A stretch of 13,956 nt of DNA from Firmicutes bacterium UBA3738 (lineage in GTDB: Bacteria; Bacillota; Clostridia; Peptostreptococcales; Anaerovoracaceae): the NCBI GenBank assembly GCA_002372505.1, contig DFGY01000052.1:1-13956 (forward strand), read 5' to 3'. Shown here piece after piece: positions 1-6,352 of this stretch. The position numbers and the translations under genes are program-made. A model generated the notes under the pieces. It saw nothing but the letters and a program-made list of their open reading frames with translations. It was not told the DNA's origin and ran no database searches. Numbering within the stretch: the first letter of the stretch is position 1; each line of letters begins with the position of its first letter.

Positions 1-1500
1 TTTGTTGAAATGTTCGTCGGTGTTGGTGCCAGCAGGGTAAGAGACCTGTTTGAACAGGCAAAGAAAAATGCACCTTGTATTGTATTCATAGACGAAATCG
101 ACGCTGTGGGCCGTAAGAGAGGCGCAGGCCTGGGCGGCGGACACGATGAAAGAGAGCAGACACTCAACCAGCTCCTGGTTGAGATGGACGGCTTTGCGGA
201 AAATTCGGGAATAATAATTCTCGCGGCCACAAACAGACCTGACGTACTGGATCCGGCCCTCCTAAGACCGGGCAGATTTGACCGCCAGATCGTTATCGGC
301 GTACCCGATGTTAAGGCCAGAGAAGAAATATTCAAGATTCATTCCAAGAACAAACCACTCGCCGAGGATGTTAATCCTAAGGTTCTCGCAAGAAGGACTC
401 CCGGATTCACACCGGCGGATATTGAGAATATGCTTAACGAAGCCGCACTTCTCACAGCCAGAAGAAACGGCAAGCACATCAGAATGGACGAAGTTGAAGA
501 GGCCATTACAAAGGTTATGGCCGGCCCGGAAAAGAAGAGCAGGGTCATCAGCCGGGAAGAGCGGGAGCTCACCGCATTCCACGAAGCAGGTCACGCCGTT
601 GTGGCTCACTGCCTGCCGGGCACAGATCCGGTTCACCAGATTACAATTATTCCTCGCGGAAGAGCCGGTGGATTTACAATGATTCTGCCTAAGGAAGACA
701 GAGCTTACGCCACAAAGGGATCAATGCGCGAGCAGATCGTACACCTTCTCGGCGGAAGGGTCGCAGAGCAGCTTACCCGTGACGACATTAGTACGGGAGC
801 CAGCAACGACATCCAGAGAGCTACGGAAATCGCCCGTGACATGGTTACAAAGTACGGCTTCAGCAAGAAGCTGGGACCGGTTAACTACAGCTCCGACGAG
901 GAAGTATTCCTGGGCAAGGATTTCTCAACTAAGAAGAATTACTCCGATGAAGTTGCAAACGAAATAGACGAAGAAATCAGATCCATTATTGAAGAAGCTT
1001 ACGCTGAGTGCGAAAGAATTCTCACTGAGCATATGCAGCAGCTGAAAACCGTGGCAGAGGCTCTTCTGGAAGTGGAGACTCTGGACGGCGAGCAGTTCGT
1101 ACGTCTCTTTGACGGCGAGGTTACAGCCAAGGAGTTGGCTGCAGATGTTGCTGCCAGGGAAGAGGATATCGCCCAGAAGAACAGAGAAGAAGCTGAAGAA
1201 ATGGAAAAGCTTCATGCCGAGGAAGAGCTTCAGGATGATATTATCGGAAGACTGGCAGGAGATGTCCAGGATGGGGAATACGAGCCTATTCCAAGAACTC
1301 CCGAGGGCCAGCGTCCGCAGAGAATGGACGGAAGGGGCAGCGTGCCACCGGCACCGGCTCCGGAAGAAAAACCTGAAGAAGACGACCTTTCCATATACGA
1401 CACAGACTATATGAAGGCCGACGATTATATTGAGGTAGAACCCGATGAAGAACCGGAAGAAGGTTCTGAAGAGGAAAAGAAAGACGGCGAGGAGGAATAA
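1..1500 (+). CDS. ftsH: ATP-dependent zinc metalloprotease FtsH, 5'-truncated by the window edge
   Basis: Membrane-anchored AAA+ protease that unfolds and degrades membrane and misfolded cytosolic proteins. The reading frame is open from base 1, so the N-terminal membrane segments and the Walker A loop lie outside the window. Visible parts in order are the FVEMFVGVGASRVRDLF block (1-51), Walker B CIVFIDEIDAVGR (about 76-114), the second region of homology with RPGRFDR arginine fingers (about 268-288), the zinc site HEAGH (580-594), and the downstream Asp ligand in GASNDIQRAT (about 796-825). The protease domain looks intact. After the conserved domain there is a tail of roughly 100 residues, very rich in Glu/Asp with a Pro-rich stretch, that core FtsH does not have. 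The stop at 1498-1500 is 3 bases before coaX, whose ribosome binding site lies inside the ftsH 3' end. Identity is certain; the role of the acidic tail is unknown. Confidence 0.97.
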   Translation, partial: FVEMFVGVGASRVRDLFEQAKKNAPCIVFIDEIDAVGRKRGAGLGGGHDEREQTLNQLLVEMDGFAENSGIIILAATNRPDVLDPALLRPGRFDRQIVIGVPDVKAREEIFKIHSKNKPLAEDVNPKVLARRTPGFTPADIENMLNEAALLTARRNGKHIRMDEVEEAITKVMAGPEKKSRVISREERELTAFHEAGHAVVAHCLPGTDPVHQITIIPRGRAGGFTMILPKEDRAYATKGSMREQIVHLLGGRVAEQLTRDDISTGASNDIQRATEIARDMVTKYGFSKKLGPVNYSSDEEVFLGKDFSTKKNYSDEVANEIDEEIRSIIEEAYAECERILTEHMQQLKTVAEALLEVETLDGEQFVRLFDGEVTAKELAADVAAREEDIAQKNREEAEEMEKLHAEEELQDDIIGRLAGDVQDGEYEPIPRTPEGQRPQRMDGRGSVPPAPAPEEKPEEDDLSIYDTDYMKADDYIEVEPDEEPEEGSEEEKKDGEEE

Positions 1501-1503
1501 GAA

Positions 1504-2340
1504 ATGCTGCTGGCCTTTGACGTAGGAAACACCAATATTGTACTGGGTGTTTTCAAAGATGATGAGCTGATACAAAACTGGAGACTTGAAACGGACAATA
1601 GCAAAAGTGCCGACGAATACGGAATGGTAATAAAGCAGCTGTTCGACTACAGCGGACTGTCCTTTGACGATGTGGAGGATGTAATAATATCGACTGTAGT
1701 TCCTTCGATACTGTTTACTCTTCAGCATATGTCCATGAAGTACCTTTCCAGAAGGGCCATAGTAATTGAGCCGGGAATTAAGACCGGTCTTCTCATAAAG
1801 TACGACAACCCCAAACAGGTTGGTGCAGACAGAATAGTCAACGCCGTTGCAGCATGTGCAAAATACGGCGGTCCACTCATAGTCATAGACTTCGGTACGG
1901 CCACAACATTCTGCGCCATTACGGAGAAGGCGGAGTACCTGGGAGGAACCATTGCTCCGGGTCTTAAGATTTCATCGGAGGCACTCTTTGAAATGACTGC
2001 CCAGCTTCCGAAGGTTGAGCTGGAGGAGCCGGGGAAGGTTATCTGTAAGAATACAATTCAGAGCATGCAGTCCGGACTTATTTACGGTCACATGGGAACG
2101 GTGCAGTACATCGTTGACAAAATGAAAAAGGAACTCATGGAAATCAGCCAGTGCAGCGTGGAGCCGAAGGTTATAGCCACCGGCGGTATGTCCACAATGA
2201 TGGAAAGCGGCGTGGACTGCATAGACGTGGTAGATAAAATGCTCACCCTTGAAGGGCTGAAGCTCATATACGAAAAGAACAAAAAAGGGAACGGCAAGCA
2301 GAGGGAAGTAGATCCATGCGAATTGGAAACCTTGAACTAA
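1504..2340 (+). CDS. coaX: Type III pantothenate kinase
   Basis: Cytosolic kinase for the first step of coenzyme A synthesis, pantothenate to 4'-phosphopantothenate. The 278-residue product opens with the ASKHA phosphate-binding motif LLAFDVGNTN (residues 2-11), has the type III hallmarks GADRIVNA (about 102-109) and DFGTATTF (about 124-131), and the later glycine-rich loop IATGGMS (about 224-230). Length is slightly above the usual 255-260 because of a short charged C-terminal end. Start ATG 1504 is preceded by a strong GAGGAGG at 1489-1495, 8 bases upstream and inside the end of ftsH. The gene overlaps dusB by 25 bases. The order ftsH-coaX-dus is common in Bacillota, which supports one transcription unit. 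CoaX enzymes are not feedback-inhibited by CoA in characterised family members. Confidence 0.97.
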   Translation: MLLAFDVGNTNIVLGVFKDDELIQNWRLETDNSKSADEYGMVIKQLFDYSGLSFDDVEDVIISTVVPSILFTLQHMSMKYLSRRAIVIEPGIKTGLLIKYDNPKQVGADRIVNAVAACAKYGGPLIVIDFGTATTFCAITEKAEYLGGTIAPGLKISSEALFEMTAQLPKVELEEPGKVICKNTIQSMQSGLIYGHMGTVQYIVDKMKKELMEISQCSVEPKVIATGGMSTMMESGVDCIDVVDKMLTLEGLKLIYEKNKKGNGKQREVDPCELETLN

Positions 2341-3305
2341 AAAATCCTTTTATAGCGGCACCCCTTGCGGGAGTAACGGACGCACCCACGAGAAGCATAG
2401 CGGCTTCCATGGGTGCTGCTCTTACTTGTTCGGAAATGGTCAGCGGAAAAGGGATGATGTATGGAAATAAAAATACGGAAGAGCTGCTTAAAATAAGGCC
2501 GGAGGAAGGTCCGGTGGCATATCAGATATTCGGACGTGAGCCGGATGTAATGGAGTGGACGGCGGAGCAGCTGGCAGGCCGGGACAATGTTATGATAGAC
2601 ATTAACATGGGCTGCCCTGTGCCGAAAATAGTAAAAAACGGTGAAGGCTCGGCGCTGATGAAGGAGCCTGAGCTGGCCGGTGAGATTGTTGCCGCTGTTG
2701 TCAGGGGCACTGCCCGCGGTGCGGATGGTGATGAAACTAAGACTAAGCCGGTAACCGTGAAAATGAGAATCGGTTTTGACGAGGATCATAAGAACGTGCT
2801 GGAAGTGGCAAAGCGCTGTGAAGATGCCGGAGCCGATGCAGTTACGGTTCACGGCAGGACCAGAGAGCAATTCTATTCCGGTAAGGCGGACTGGGATATG
2901 ATCAGGAAAGTTAAGGAAGCTCTGTCCATTCCCGTAATCGGAAACGGTGACATATTCACTGCCCATGACGCCTTGAATATGATGGAGTACACGGGGTGCG
3001 ACGGGGTTATGATAGCCAGAGGAGCTCTGGGGAATCCCTGGATATACGCCGAGTGTGCGGCTGTCCGGGAAGGTCTTCCCATTCCCGGGAGACCGGGACT
3101 TCAAGAAATTTTCTCTGTTATGAGAAAGCATTTTGAAATGCTCCTTGAGGAAAAAGGGGAGCGGAGAGCCGTCTTTGAAATGCGAAAGCATGTGTGCTGG
3201 TACATGAAGGGCCAGCCTCACGCCAATGTTATGAGGCGCAGAGTCAACACAATATCAAAAGTTGAGGACATGAGGGTTATGCTTTCGGATCCATTTGATT
3301 GCTGA
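2316..3305 (+). CDS. dusB: tRNA-dihydrouridine synthase (DusB type)
   Basis: FMN-dependent enzyme that reduces specific uridines in tRNA to dihydrouridine. The 329-residue TIM-barrel protein shows PFIAAPLAGVTDAPTR at residues 11-26, the substrate/FMN segment VAYQIFG (about 67-73), the catalytic-cysteine motif INMGCPVPKIVKNGEGSAL (about 96-114), VTVKMRIGFDE, VTVHGRTREQFYSGKADW, and the phosphate-binding end IPVIGNGDI and DGVMIARGALGNPWIY. Start ATG 2316 lies inside the end of coaX with GAGGG at 2301-2305. A hydrophilic stretch (GTARGADGDETKTKP, about residues 131-145) sits before the VTVKMRIG strand and looks like a small lineage-specific insertion. The next gene is not greA/lysS as in many Bacillota: the unit ends in a terminator-like repeat. 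The DusB subgroup is inferred from synteny. Confidence 0.95.
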   Translation: MRIGNLELKNPFIAAPLAGVTDAPTRSIAASMGAALTCSEMVSGKGMMYGNKNTEELLKIRPEEGPVAYQIFGREPDVMEWTAEQLAGRDNVMIDINMGCPVPKIVKNGEGSALMKEPELAGEIVAAVVRGTARGADGDETKTKPVTVKMRIGFDEDHKNVLEVAKRCEDAGADAVTVHGRTREQFYSGKADWDMIRKVKEALSIPVIGNGDIFTAHDALNMMEYTGCDGVMIARGALGNPWIYAECAAVREGLPIPGRPGLQEIFSVMRKHFEMLLEEKGERRAVFEMRKHVCWYMKGQPHANVMRRRVNTISKVEDMRVMLSDPFDC

Positions 3306-3321
3306 GTATTTACAAACTGCG

Positions 3322-3369
3322 TCTATTACCAAATTAACCGATTTATTTAACATTGGTAATAGATTTTTT
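3322..3369 (+). terminator. AT-rich inverted repeat plus T-tract after dusB (probable terminator, possibly also an operator)
   Basis: Perfect 11-base arms TCTATTACCAA (3322-3332) and TTGGTAATAGA (3353-3363) flank a 20-base AT-rich loop and are followed immediately by six T (3364-3369). It begins 16 bases after the dusB stop, as expected for an intrinsic terminator, but the stem has only three G-C pairs, so it would be weak. A third copy of the arm motif lies at 3375-3385, which suggests the repeat might instead, or also, be a protein-binding site. Confidence 0.5.
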
Positions 3370-3374
3370 GCATT

Positions 3375-3385
3375 CTGGTAATAAA
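3375..3385 (+). promoter_or_regulatory. Third copy of the TTGGTAATAGA-like motif upstream of the aminotransferase promoter
   Basis: CTGGTAATAAA at 3375-3385 matches TTGGTAATAGA (3353-3363) at 9 of 11 positions in the same orientation, 22 bases apart (about two helical turns). It lies directly upstream of the -35 position of the promoter at 3386-3415. This arrangement suits a transcription factor site, but the regulator is unknown. Confidence 0.35.
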
Positions 3386-3415
3386 TGAACTTTTGGGTGT
3401 TAATTATGATATAAT
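3386..3415 (+). promoter_or_regulatory. Extended -10 promoter for the aminotransferase
   Basis: TGATATAAT at 3407-3415 is a perfect extended -10 element (TGn plus TATAAT). The best -35 is weak (TGAACT, 3386-3391, 18-base spacer), which an extended -10 can tolerate. The predicted start near 3422 leaves a leader of about 55 bases ending in the ribosome binding site AAAGGAAGG (3462-3470). Confidence 0.7.
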
Positions 3416-3476
3416 CAAGCAAGATGCAATTGCTCGTGTTCAAAATAAAGAATAGTTTTAGAAAGGAAGGTCCACT

Positions 3477-4667
3477 ATGATTTCTGAAAGAATGCAGAGA
3501 ACACTTGAAGGCGGCAAGGCTATGGCCGAGCTCTTTACTGCGGGGGAAAGATTGGCAAAGCAGTTTGGCCCTGAGAATGTGTATAACTTTGCAATAGGTA
3601 ATCCTAACGTACCGGCGCCGGCATCGGTAAAGGACACAATAATAGATTTAGTTACCAACACTCCTGAGGTAGCCCTTCACAGCTATACGGGACCGGAAGG
3701 TTTCAAAGATGTAAGAAAGGCTATTGCGGAGCATGACCGTGAAAAGTACGGCGTAGACCTTACTGAGAAAAACATATTCATGGTAGCCGGAGCGGGTGGC
3801 GGACTTAACGCAATTCTTCTGACACTTCTCGACGAAGGGGACGAAGTCATAGTTCCCGCTCCATATTTCCCGGAATATGAGGCATATGTAAACAACTACG
3901 GCGGCGTACTCGTTGACGTTCCCACCAAGCCCGGCACATTTGAACTGGATCCCCGGGAAATAAAGAAGGCTATTACGAGAAAGACTAAGGTTGTCCTCAT
4001 TAATACGCCCAACAATCCTACAGGCGTAGTATATACTGAAGAAAATTTACGTGACCTGGAAAAGGTTCTCGTTGATAAAAACAACGATCTTGGAATCGAT
4101 ATTACACTGGTTTCCGATGAGCCTTACCGCGACCTTATATACGGTGATGCTTACGTGCCCTTCATTCCCAAGTTCTACGACAACACGATTATCTGCTATT
4201 CATTCAGCAAGAGCTTGTCACTTCCCGGTGAGAGAATAGGATACGTAACTCTTCCGGACAGCGTTACAGGATTTAAAGAAATGGCCGCAGGCCTTTCCAC
4301 AGCAATCAGATCCACATTCGTAAACGCTCCTGCAATTATGCAGAAGGTTGCGGCAGCCTGCATAAACGATGAATGCGACATAGCATATTATGAGAGGAAC
4401 AGAGATGCTTTATTCAAGGGGCTTACGGATATTGGCTATGAATGTACAACGCCTAACGGTGCATTCTATCTGTGGCTGAAGGCTCCAATGGATGATGACG
4501 CCGAGTTCGCCAAGAAGGCGGAGGACTACGGGATACTCGTAGTTCCGGGAAGCGCCTTCAAGGGACCGGGCTACGTACGTGTATCCTACTGCGTTGCCTA
4601 CGAGACAATTGAAGCAGCCCTGCCTAAGTTCAAAGAACTTTTTGACGATGTAAAGGCTGGAAGGTAA
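3477..4667 (+). CDS. Pyridoxal-phosphate-dependent class I/II aminotransferase (aspartate-aminotransferase-like)
   Basis: Fold-type I PLP enzyme that moves amino groups between an amino acid and a 2-oxo acid; the exact substrate cannot be read from the sequence. The 396-residue protein has the usual order: N-terminal FAIGNPNVPAP, VAGAGGGLNAI (cofactor phosphate region), NTPNNPTGVVYT (cofactor-ring Asn), SDEPYRDLIYG (Asp/Tyr contacts), SFSKSLSLPGERIGY with the Schiff-base lysine K245, and near the C-terminus GYVRVSYC, whose Arg should bind the substrate carboxylate. All key residues are present and the length is normal. The start is set by AAAGGAAGG at 3462-3470, 6 bases upstream. It has its own promoter and is followed after 4 bases by the TrxR-like gene, so the two are probably cotranscribed. 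Aspartate or a broad-specificity aminotransferase is the best guess; alanine or aromatic specificity is not excluded. Confidence 0.92.
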   Translation: MISERMQRTLEGGKAMAELFTAGERLAKQFGPENVYNFAIGNPNVPAPASVKDTIIDLVTNTPEVALHSYTGPEGFKDVRKAIAEHDREKYGVDLTEKNIFMVAGAGGGLNAILLTLLDEGDEVIVPAPYFPEYEAYVNNYGGVLVDVPTKPGTFELDPREIKKAITRKTKVVLINTPNNPTGVVYTEENLRDLEKVLVDKNNDLGIDITLVSDEPYRDLIYGDAYVPFIPKFYDNTIICYSFSKSLSLPGERIGYVTLPDSVTGFKEMAAGLSTAIRSTFVNAPAIMQKVAAACINDECDIAYYERNRDALFKGLTDIGYECTTPNGAFYLWLKAPMDDDAEFAKKAEDYGILVVPGSAFKGPGYVRVSYCVAYETIEAALPKFKELFDDVKAGR

Positions 4668-4671
4668 GAAA

Positions 4672-5490
4672 ATGAGTGACGTAAAGAAAATAACTATAAT
4701 CGGCGCCGGCCCGGCCGGTGTGTCAGCTTCACTGTACGCAGTTCGTGCGGGCATTGACACGACTCTCGTTGTTCACGGGGAAAGCGCCCTGGATAAGGCT
4801 GAAAGCATTGAGAATTATTACGGATTCCCCGGTGGGATTTCCGGCGCAGAGCTTAAGGCTCGTGGAATAGAGCAGGCTAAAGGCCTGGGCGTAAAGGTTC
4901 TTGAAGAAGAGGTTGTGGGTCTGGCCTTTGAAGAAAAGCTGGTGGTTAAAACCGATGCGGAAAGACATGAGACAGACGCAATTATAATTGCTATGGGTTC
5001 CCAAAGAAAGGCTCCTGCCATAGAAGGCATAAAGGAATTTGAAGGTCGCGGCGTCAGCTACTGTGCAGTGTGCGACGGATTCTTCTATCGGGGAAAAACC
5101 GTTGCCGTGCTGGGAGCAGGGGAATATGCCGACAGCGAAGCCCACGAACTGGAGCCCCTTGCCGAGACGGTAATCCGCCTGGATGATATCGATGCAATTG
5201 AGAAATTCTCAGGGGACGCAAAGATTGAAAAGGTTGAATTCAAAGACGGAAGTGCGCAGGAAATCGATGGACTCTTCATCGCCTACGGCACAGCCGGCCC
5301 GGGAGACCTGGCCAGAAAGATAGGCATACTACTGAACGGCGACAAAATTGCAGTAAATGAAGAAATGGCTACAAACGTGCCCGGAATATACGCCGCCGGC
5401 GACTGCACCGGAGGACTGCTCCAGGTATCGAAGGCCGTATCCGACGGCGCCATTGCAGCCACATCAGCAATAAAATATTTGCGCGGATAA
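4672..5490 (+). CDS. Short thioredoxin-reductase-like FAD flavoprotein (candidate ferredoxin-dependent type)
   Basis: FAD/dithiol oxidoreductase of the TrxB family, 272 residues against about 310 for classical TrxB. The N-terminal FAD-binding GAGPAG is at residues 11-16, the redox-active CAVCDGFFYRGK begins at residue 131, and the C-terminal FAD segment is NVPGIYAAGDCTGGLLQVSKAVSDGAIAA (described here in two parts: NVPGIYAAGDC, then QVSKAVSDGAIAA). The pyridine-nucleotide domain is reduced: after VLGAG (146-150) the usual GGGxxAxEE helix is degenerate, and the HRRxxxR motif that binds the NADPH phosphate is absent (VIRLDDID in its place). About 35 residues are missing there. This resembles the ferredoxin-dependent flavin thioredoxin reductases described in clostridia. 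Start ATG 4672 follows GGAAGG in the end of the aminotransferase. No thioredoxin gene is adjacent. TrxB-family membership is firm; the electron donor is inference. Confidence 0.88.
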   Translation: MSDVKKITIIGAGPAGVSASLYAVRAGIDTTLVVHGESALDKAESIENYYGFPGGISGAELKARGIEQAKGLGVKVLEEEVVGLAFEEKLVVKTDAERHETDAIIIAMGSQRKAPAIEGIKEFEGRGVSYCAVCDGFFYRGKTVAVLGAGEYADSEAHELEPLAETVIRLDDIDAIEKFSGDAKIEKVEFKDGSAQEIDGLFIAYGTAGPGDLARKIGILLNGDKIAVNEEMATNVPGIYAAGDCTGGLLQVSKAVSDGAIAATSAIKYLRG

Positions 5491-5521
5491 TATAAGTGAT
5501 ATACGTGGATAGGTTTTCAAC

Positions 5522-5574
5522 AAAAAAAGATGACAGGGGATAAATGAAATGAGTTCCCCTGTCATCTGGTTTTT
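5522..5574. terminator. Bidirectional intrinsic terminator between convergent genes
   Basis: A perfect 13-base stem, AGATGACAGGGGA (5528-5540) with its complement at 5555-5567, has a 14-base loop. Plus-strand transcripts run into GGTTTTTAT (5568-5576), and minus-strand transcripts run into seven U encoded by A5522-5528. It sits 37 bases after the TrxR-like gene and 5 bases after the rubrerythrin stop, so it can end both. Confidence 0.9.
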
Positions 5575-6115
5575 ATCCAAAGTATCTGTCAAGGAGTCCC
5601 TTGAATGCTTTACCGTGACGAGCTTCGTCTCTTGCCATTTCGTGAACTGTATCGTGAATAGCGTCCAGACCCAGTTCCTTAGCCTTCTTAGCCAGGGCTG
5701 TCTTTCCTGCTGTTGCGCCGCATTCAGCGTCAACACGCATTTCCAGGTTCTTCTTTGTGGAATCTGTGAGTACTTCGCCCAGCATTTCTGCGAATTTAGC
5801 AGCGTGCTCAGCTTCTTCCCATGCAGCTCTCATCCAGTATTCAGCAATCTCAGGATAACCTTCTCTTGCGGCAACTCTTCCCATTGCCAGGTACATACCT
5901 ACTTCTGAGCATTCGCCGTTGAAGTTGTCTCTGAGGCCCTGTACGATTTCTTCGTCAACGCCCTGAGCGATTCCTACAACGTGCTCTGCAGCCCATTCCA
6001 TTTCGCCTTCTTCAACCTTGTTGAATTTCTCTGCCGGTACTCCGCACTGTGGGCACTTTTCCGGTGGTGTGTCGCCTTCATGAGTGTATCCGCATACTGA
6101 ACATGTCCATTTCAT
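5573..6115 (-). CDS. rbr: Reverse rubrerythrin (N-terminal rubredoxin domain plus ferritin-like diiron domain)
   Basis: Non-haem iron peroxidase that reduces hydrogen peroxide (and in clostridia helps remove oxygen) using electrons that reach its rubredoxin centre. The 180-residue cytosolic protein has the rubredoxin-type Fe(Cys)4 site first (C5, C8, C21, C24) and the four-helix diiron domain after it, the opposite of classical rubrerythrin; this is the 'reverse' arrangement. Likely diiron ligands are E71 in GECSEVGMY, E101/H104 in EEAEH, E131 in DAECG, and E164/H167 in DEARH, so both ExxH pairs are intact. The start is fixed by TGGAGGT on the minus strand (plus 6124-6130) about 8 bases upstream. 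It is monocistronic, converging on the TrxR-like gene with a shared terminator. A small palindrome at 6163-6178 upstream could carry its control. Confidence 0.96.
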   Translation of the reverse strand: MKWTCSVCGYTHEGDTPPEKCPQCGVPAEKFNKVEEGEMEWAAEHVVGIAQGVDEEIVQGLRDNFNGECSEVGMYLAMGRVAAREGYPEIAEYWMRAAWEEAEHAAKFAEMLGEVLTDSTKKNLEMRVDAECGATAGKTALAKKAKELGLDAIHDTVHEMARDEARHGKAFKGLLDRYFG

Positions 6116-6162
6116 AATTGTTTACCTCCAATATAATTCTTTTTTAAACTAATAATCTTGAC

Positions 6163-6178
6163 AAACTTGATAAAGTTT
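6163..6178. promoter_or_regulatory. Operator-like palindrome upstream of rubrerythrin
   Basis: AAACTT-GATA-AAGTTT is a perfect 6+4+6 inverted repeat, 48-63 bases upstream of the rubrerythrin start codon, in the AT-rich stretch where its promoter should be. A minus-strand TTGTCA (plus 6159-6164) touches its edge as a possible -35, but I see no clear matching -10. The sequence does not match the classical PerR or Rex boxes well, so the regulator is unknown. Confidence 0.4.
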
Positions 6179-6233
6179 ATACACTTTCTTATGTTTCAAG
6201 TATACCACAATCCCGGCGAATTAAAACATATTT

Positions 6234-6316
6234 TTGCGTTTCACGGGGACAGGCTTTTTGTTTCGCACTCCGCGGGTCGGAGTGCGAAACAAAAAGCCTG
6301 TCCCCGTGAAACGCAA
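6234..6316. repeat. 83-base near-perfect palindrome (REP-like, possible non-autonomous mobile repeat)
   Basis: Two perfectly complementary 39-base arms (6234-6272 and 6278-6316) are separated by the 5-base loop CGGGT. The outer part carries GTTTCACGGGGACAGG, the middle CTTTTTG, and the inner part TTTCGCACTCCG. The GC-rich GGGGACAGG core in an intergenic hairpin is reminiscent of repeats that accompany REP-associated Y1 (IS200-like) tyrosine transposases in Clostridia; that link is from memory of the family and not shown here. No transposase is nearby and no target duplication is obvious. There is no T-tract directly after either arm, so it is not a typical terminator. Confidence 0.85.
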
Positions 6317-6323
6317 TTAAGTG

Positions 6324-6352
6324 TTTACGAATGTGGGAAAATAAAGTATAAT
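6324..6352 (+). promoter_or_regulatory. Sigma-A-type promoter for the nfu-capA-pepV-tsa operon
   Basis: TTTACG (6324-6329, 4 of 6 to consensus), a 17-base spacer, and a perfect TATAAT (6347-6352). Transcription would start near 6359. The -35 begins 8 bases after the end of the large palindrome. It is the only promoter-like sequence I found before a run of eight plus-strand genes with gaps of 25 bases or less. Confidence 0.75.

Noticed and set aside
925..1728. 267-residue minus-strand open frame across the end of ftsH and start of coaX
   Set aside because: Antisense to two unmistakable genes; composition (Phe/Tyr/Ile-rich) is the complement of acidic Glu/Asp codons of the FtsH tail and no family is recognisable.
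2337..3221. 294-residue minus-strand open frame opposite dusB
   Set aside because: Full antisense shadow of a conserved gene, with no recognisable domain.
5549..5908. 119-residue plus-strand open frame opposite rubrerythrin
   Set aside because: It begins in the terminator and is antisense to a clear rubrerythrin; Cys/Ser/Phe-rich composition is typical of shadows.
6158..6183. Rightward promoter with a perfect TTGACA at 6158-6163
   Set aside because: The only -10-like sequence (TATACA, 6178-6183) is 14 bases away, too short for sigma-A; the better promoter for nfu is at 6324-6352.
6234..6316. Large palindrome as an ordinary rho-independent terminator or a CRISPR unit
   Set aside because: Neither side has an adjacent T-tract, no gene ends next to it, and there is only one copy with no spacers.
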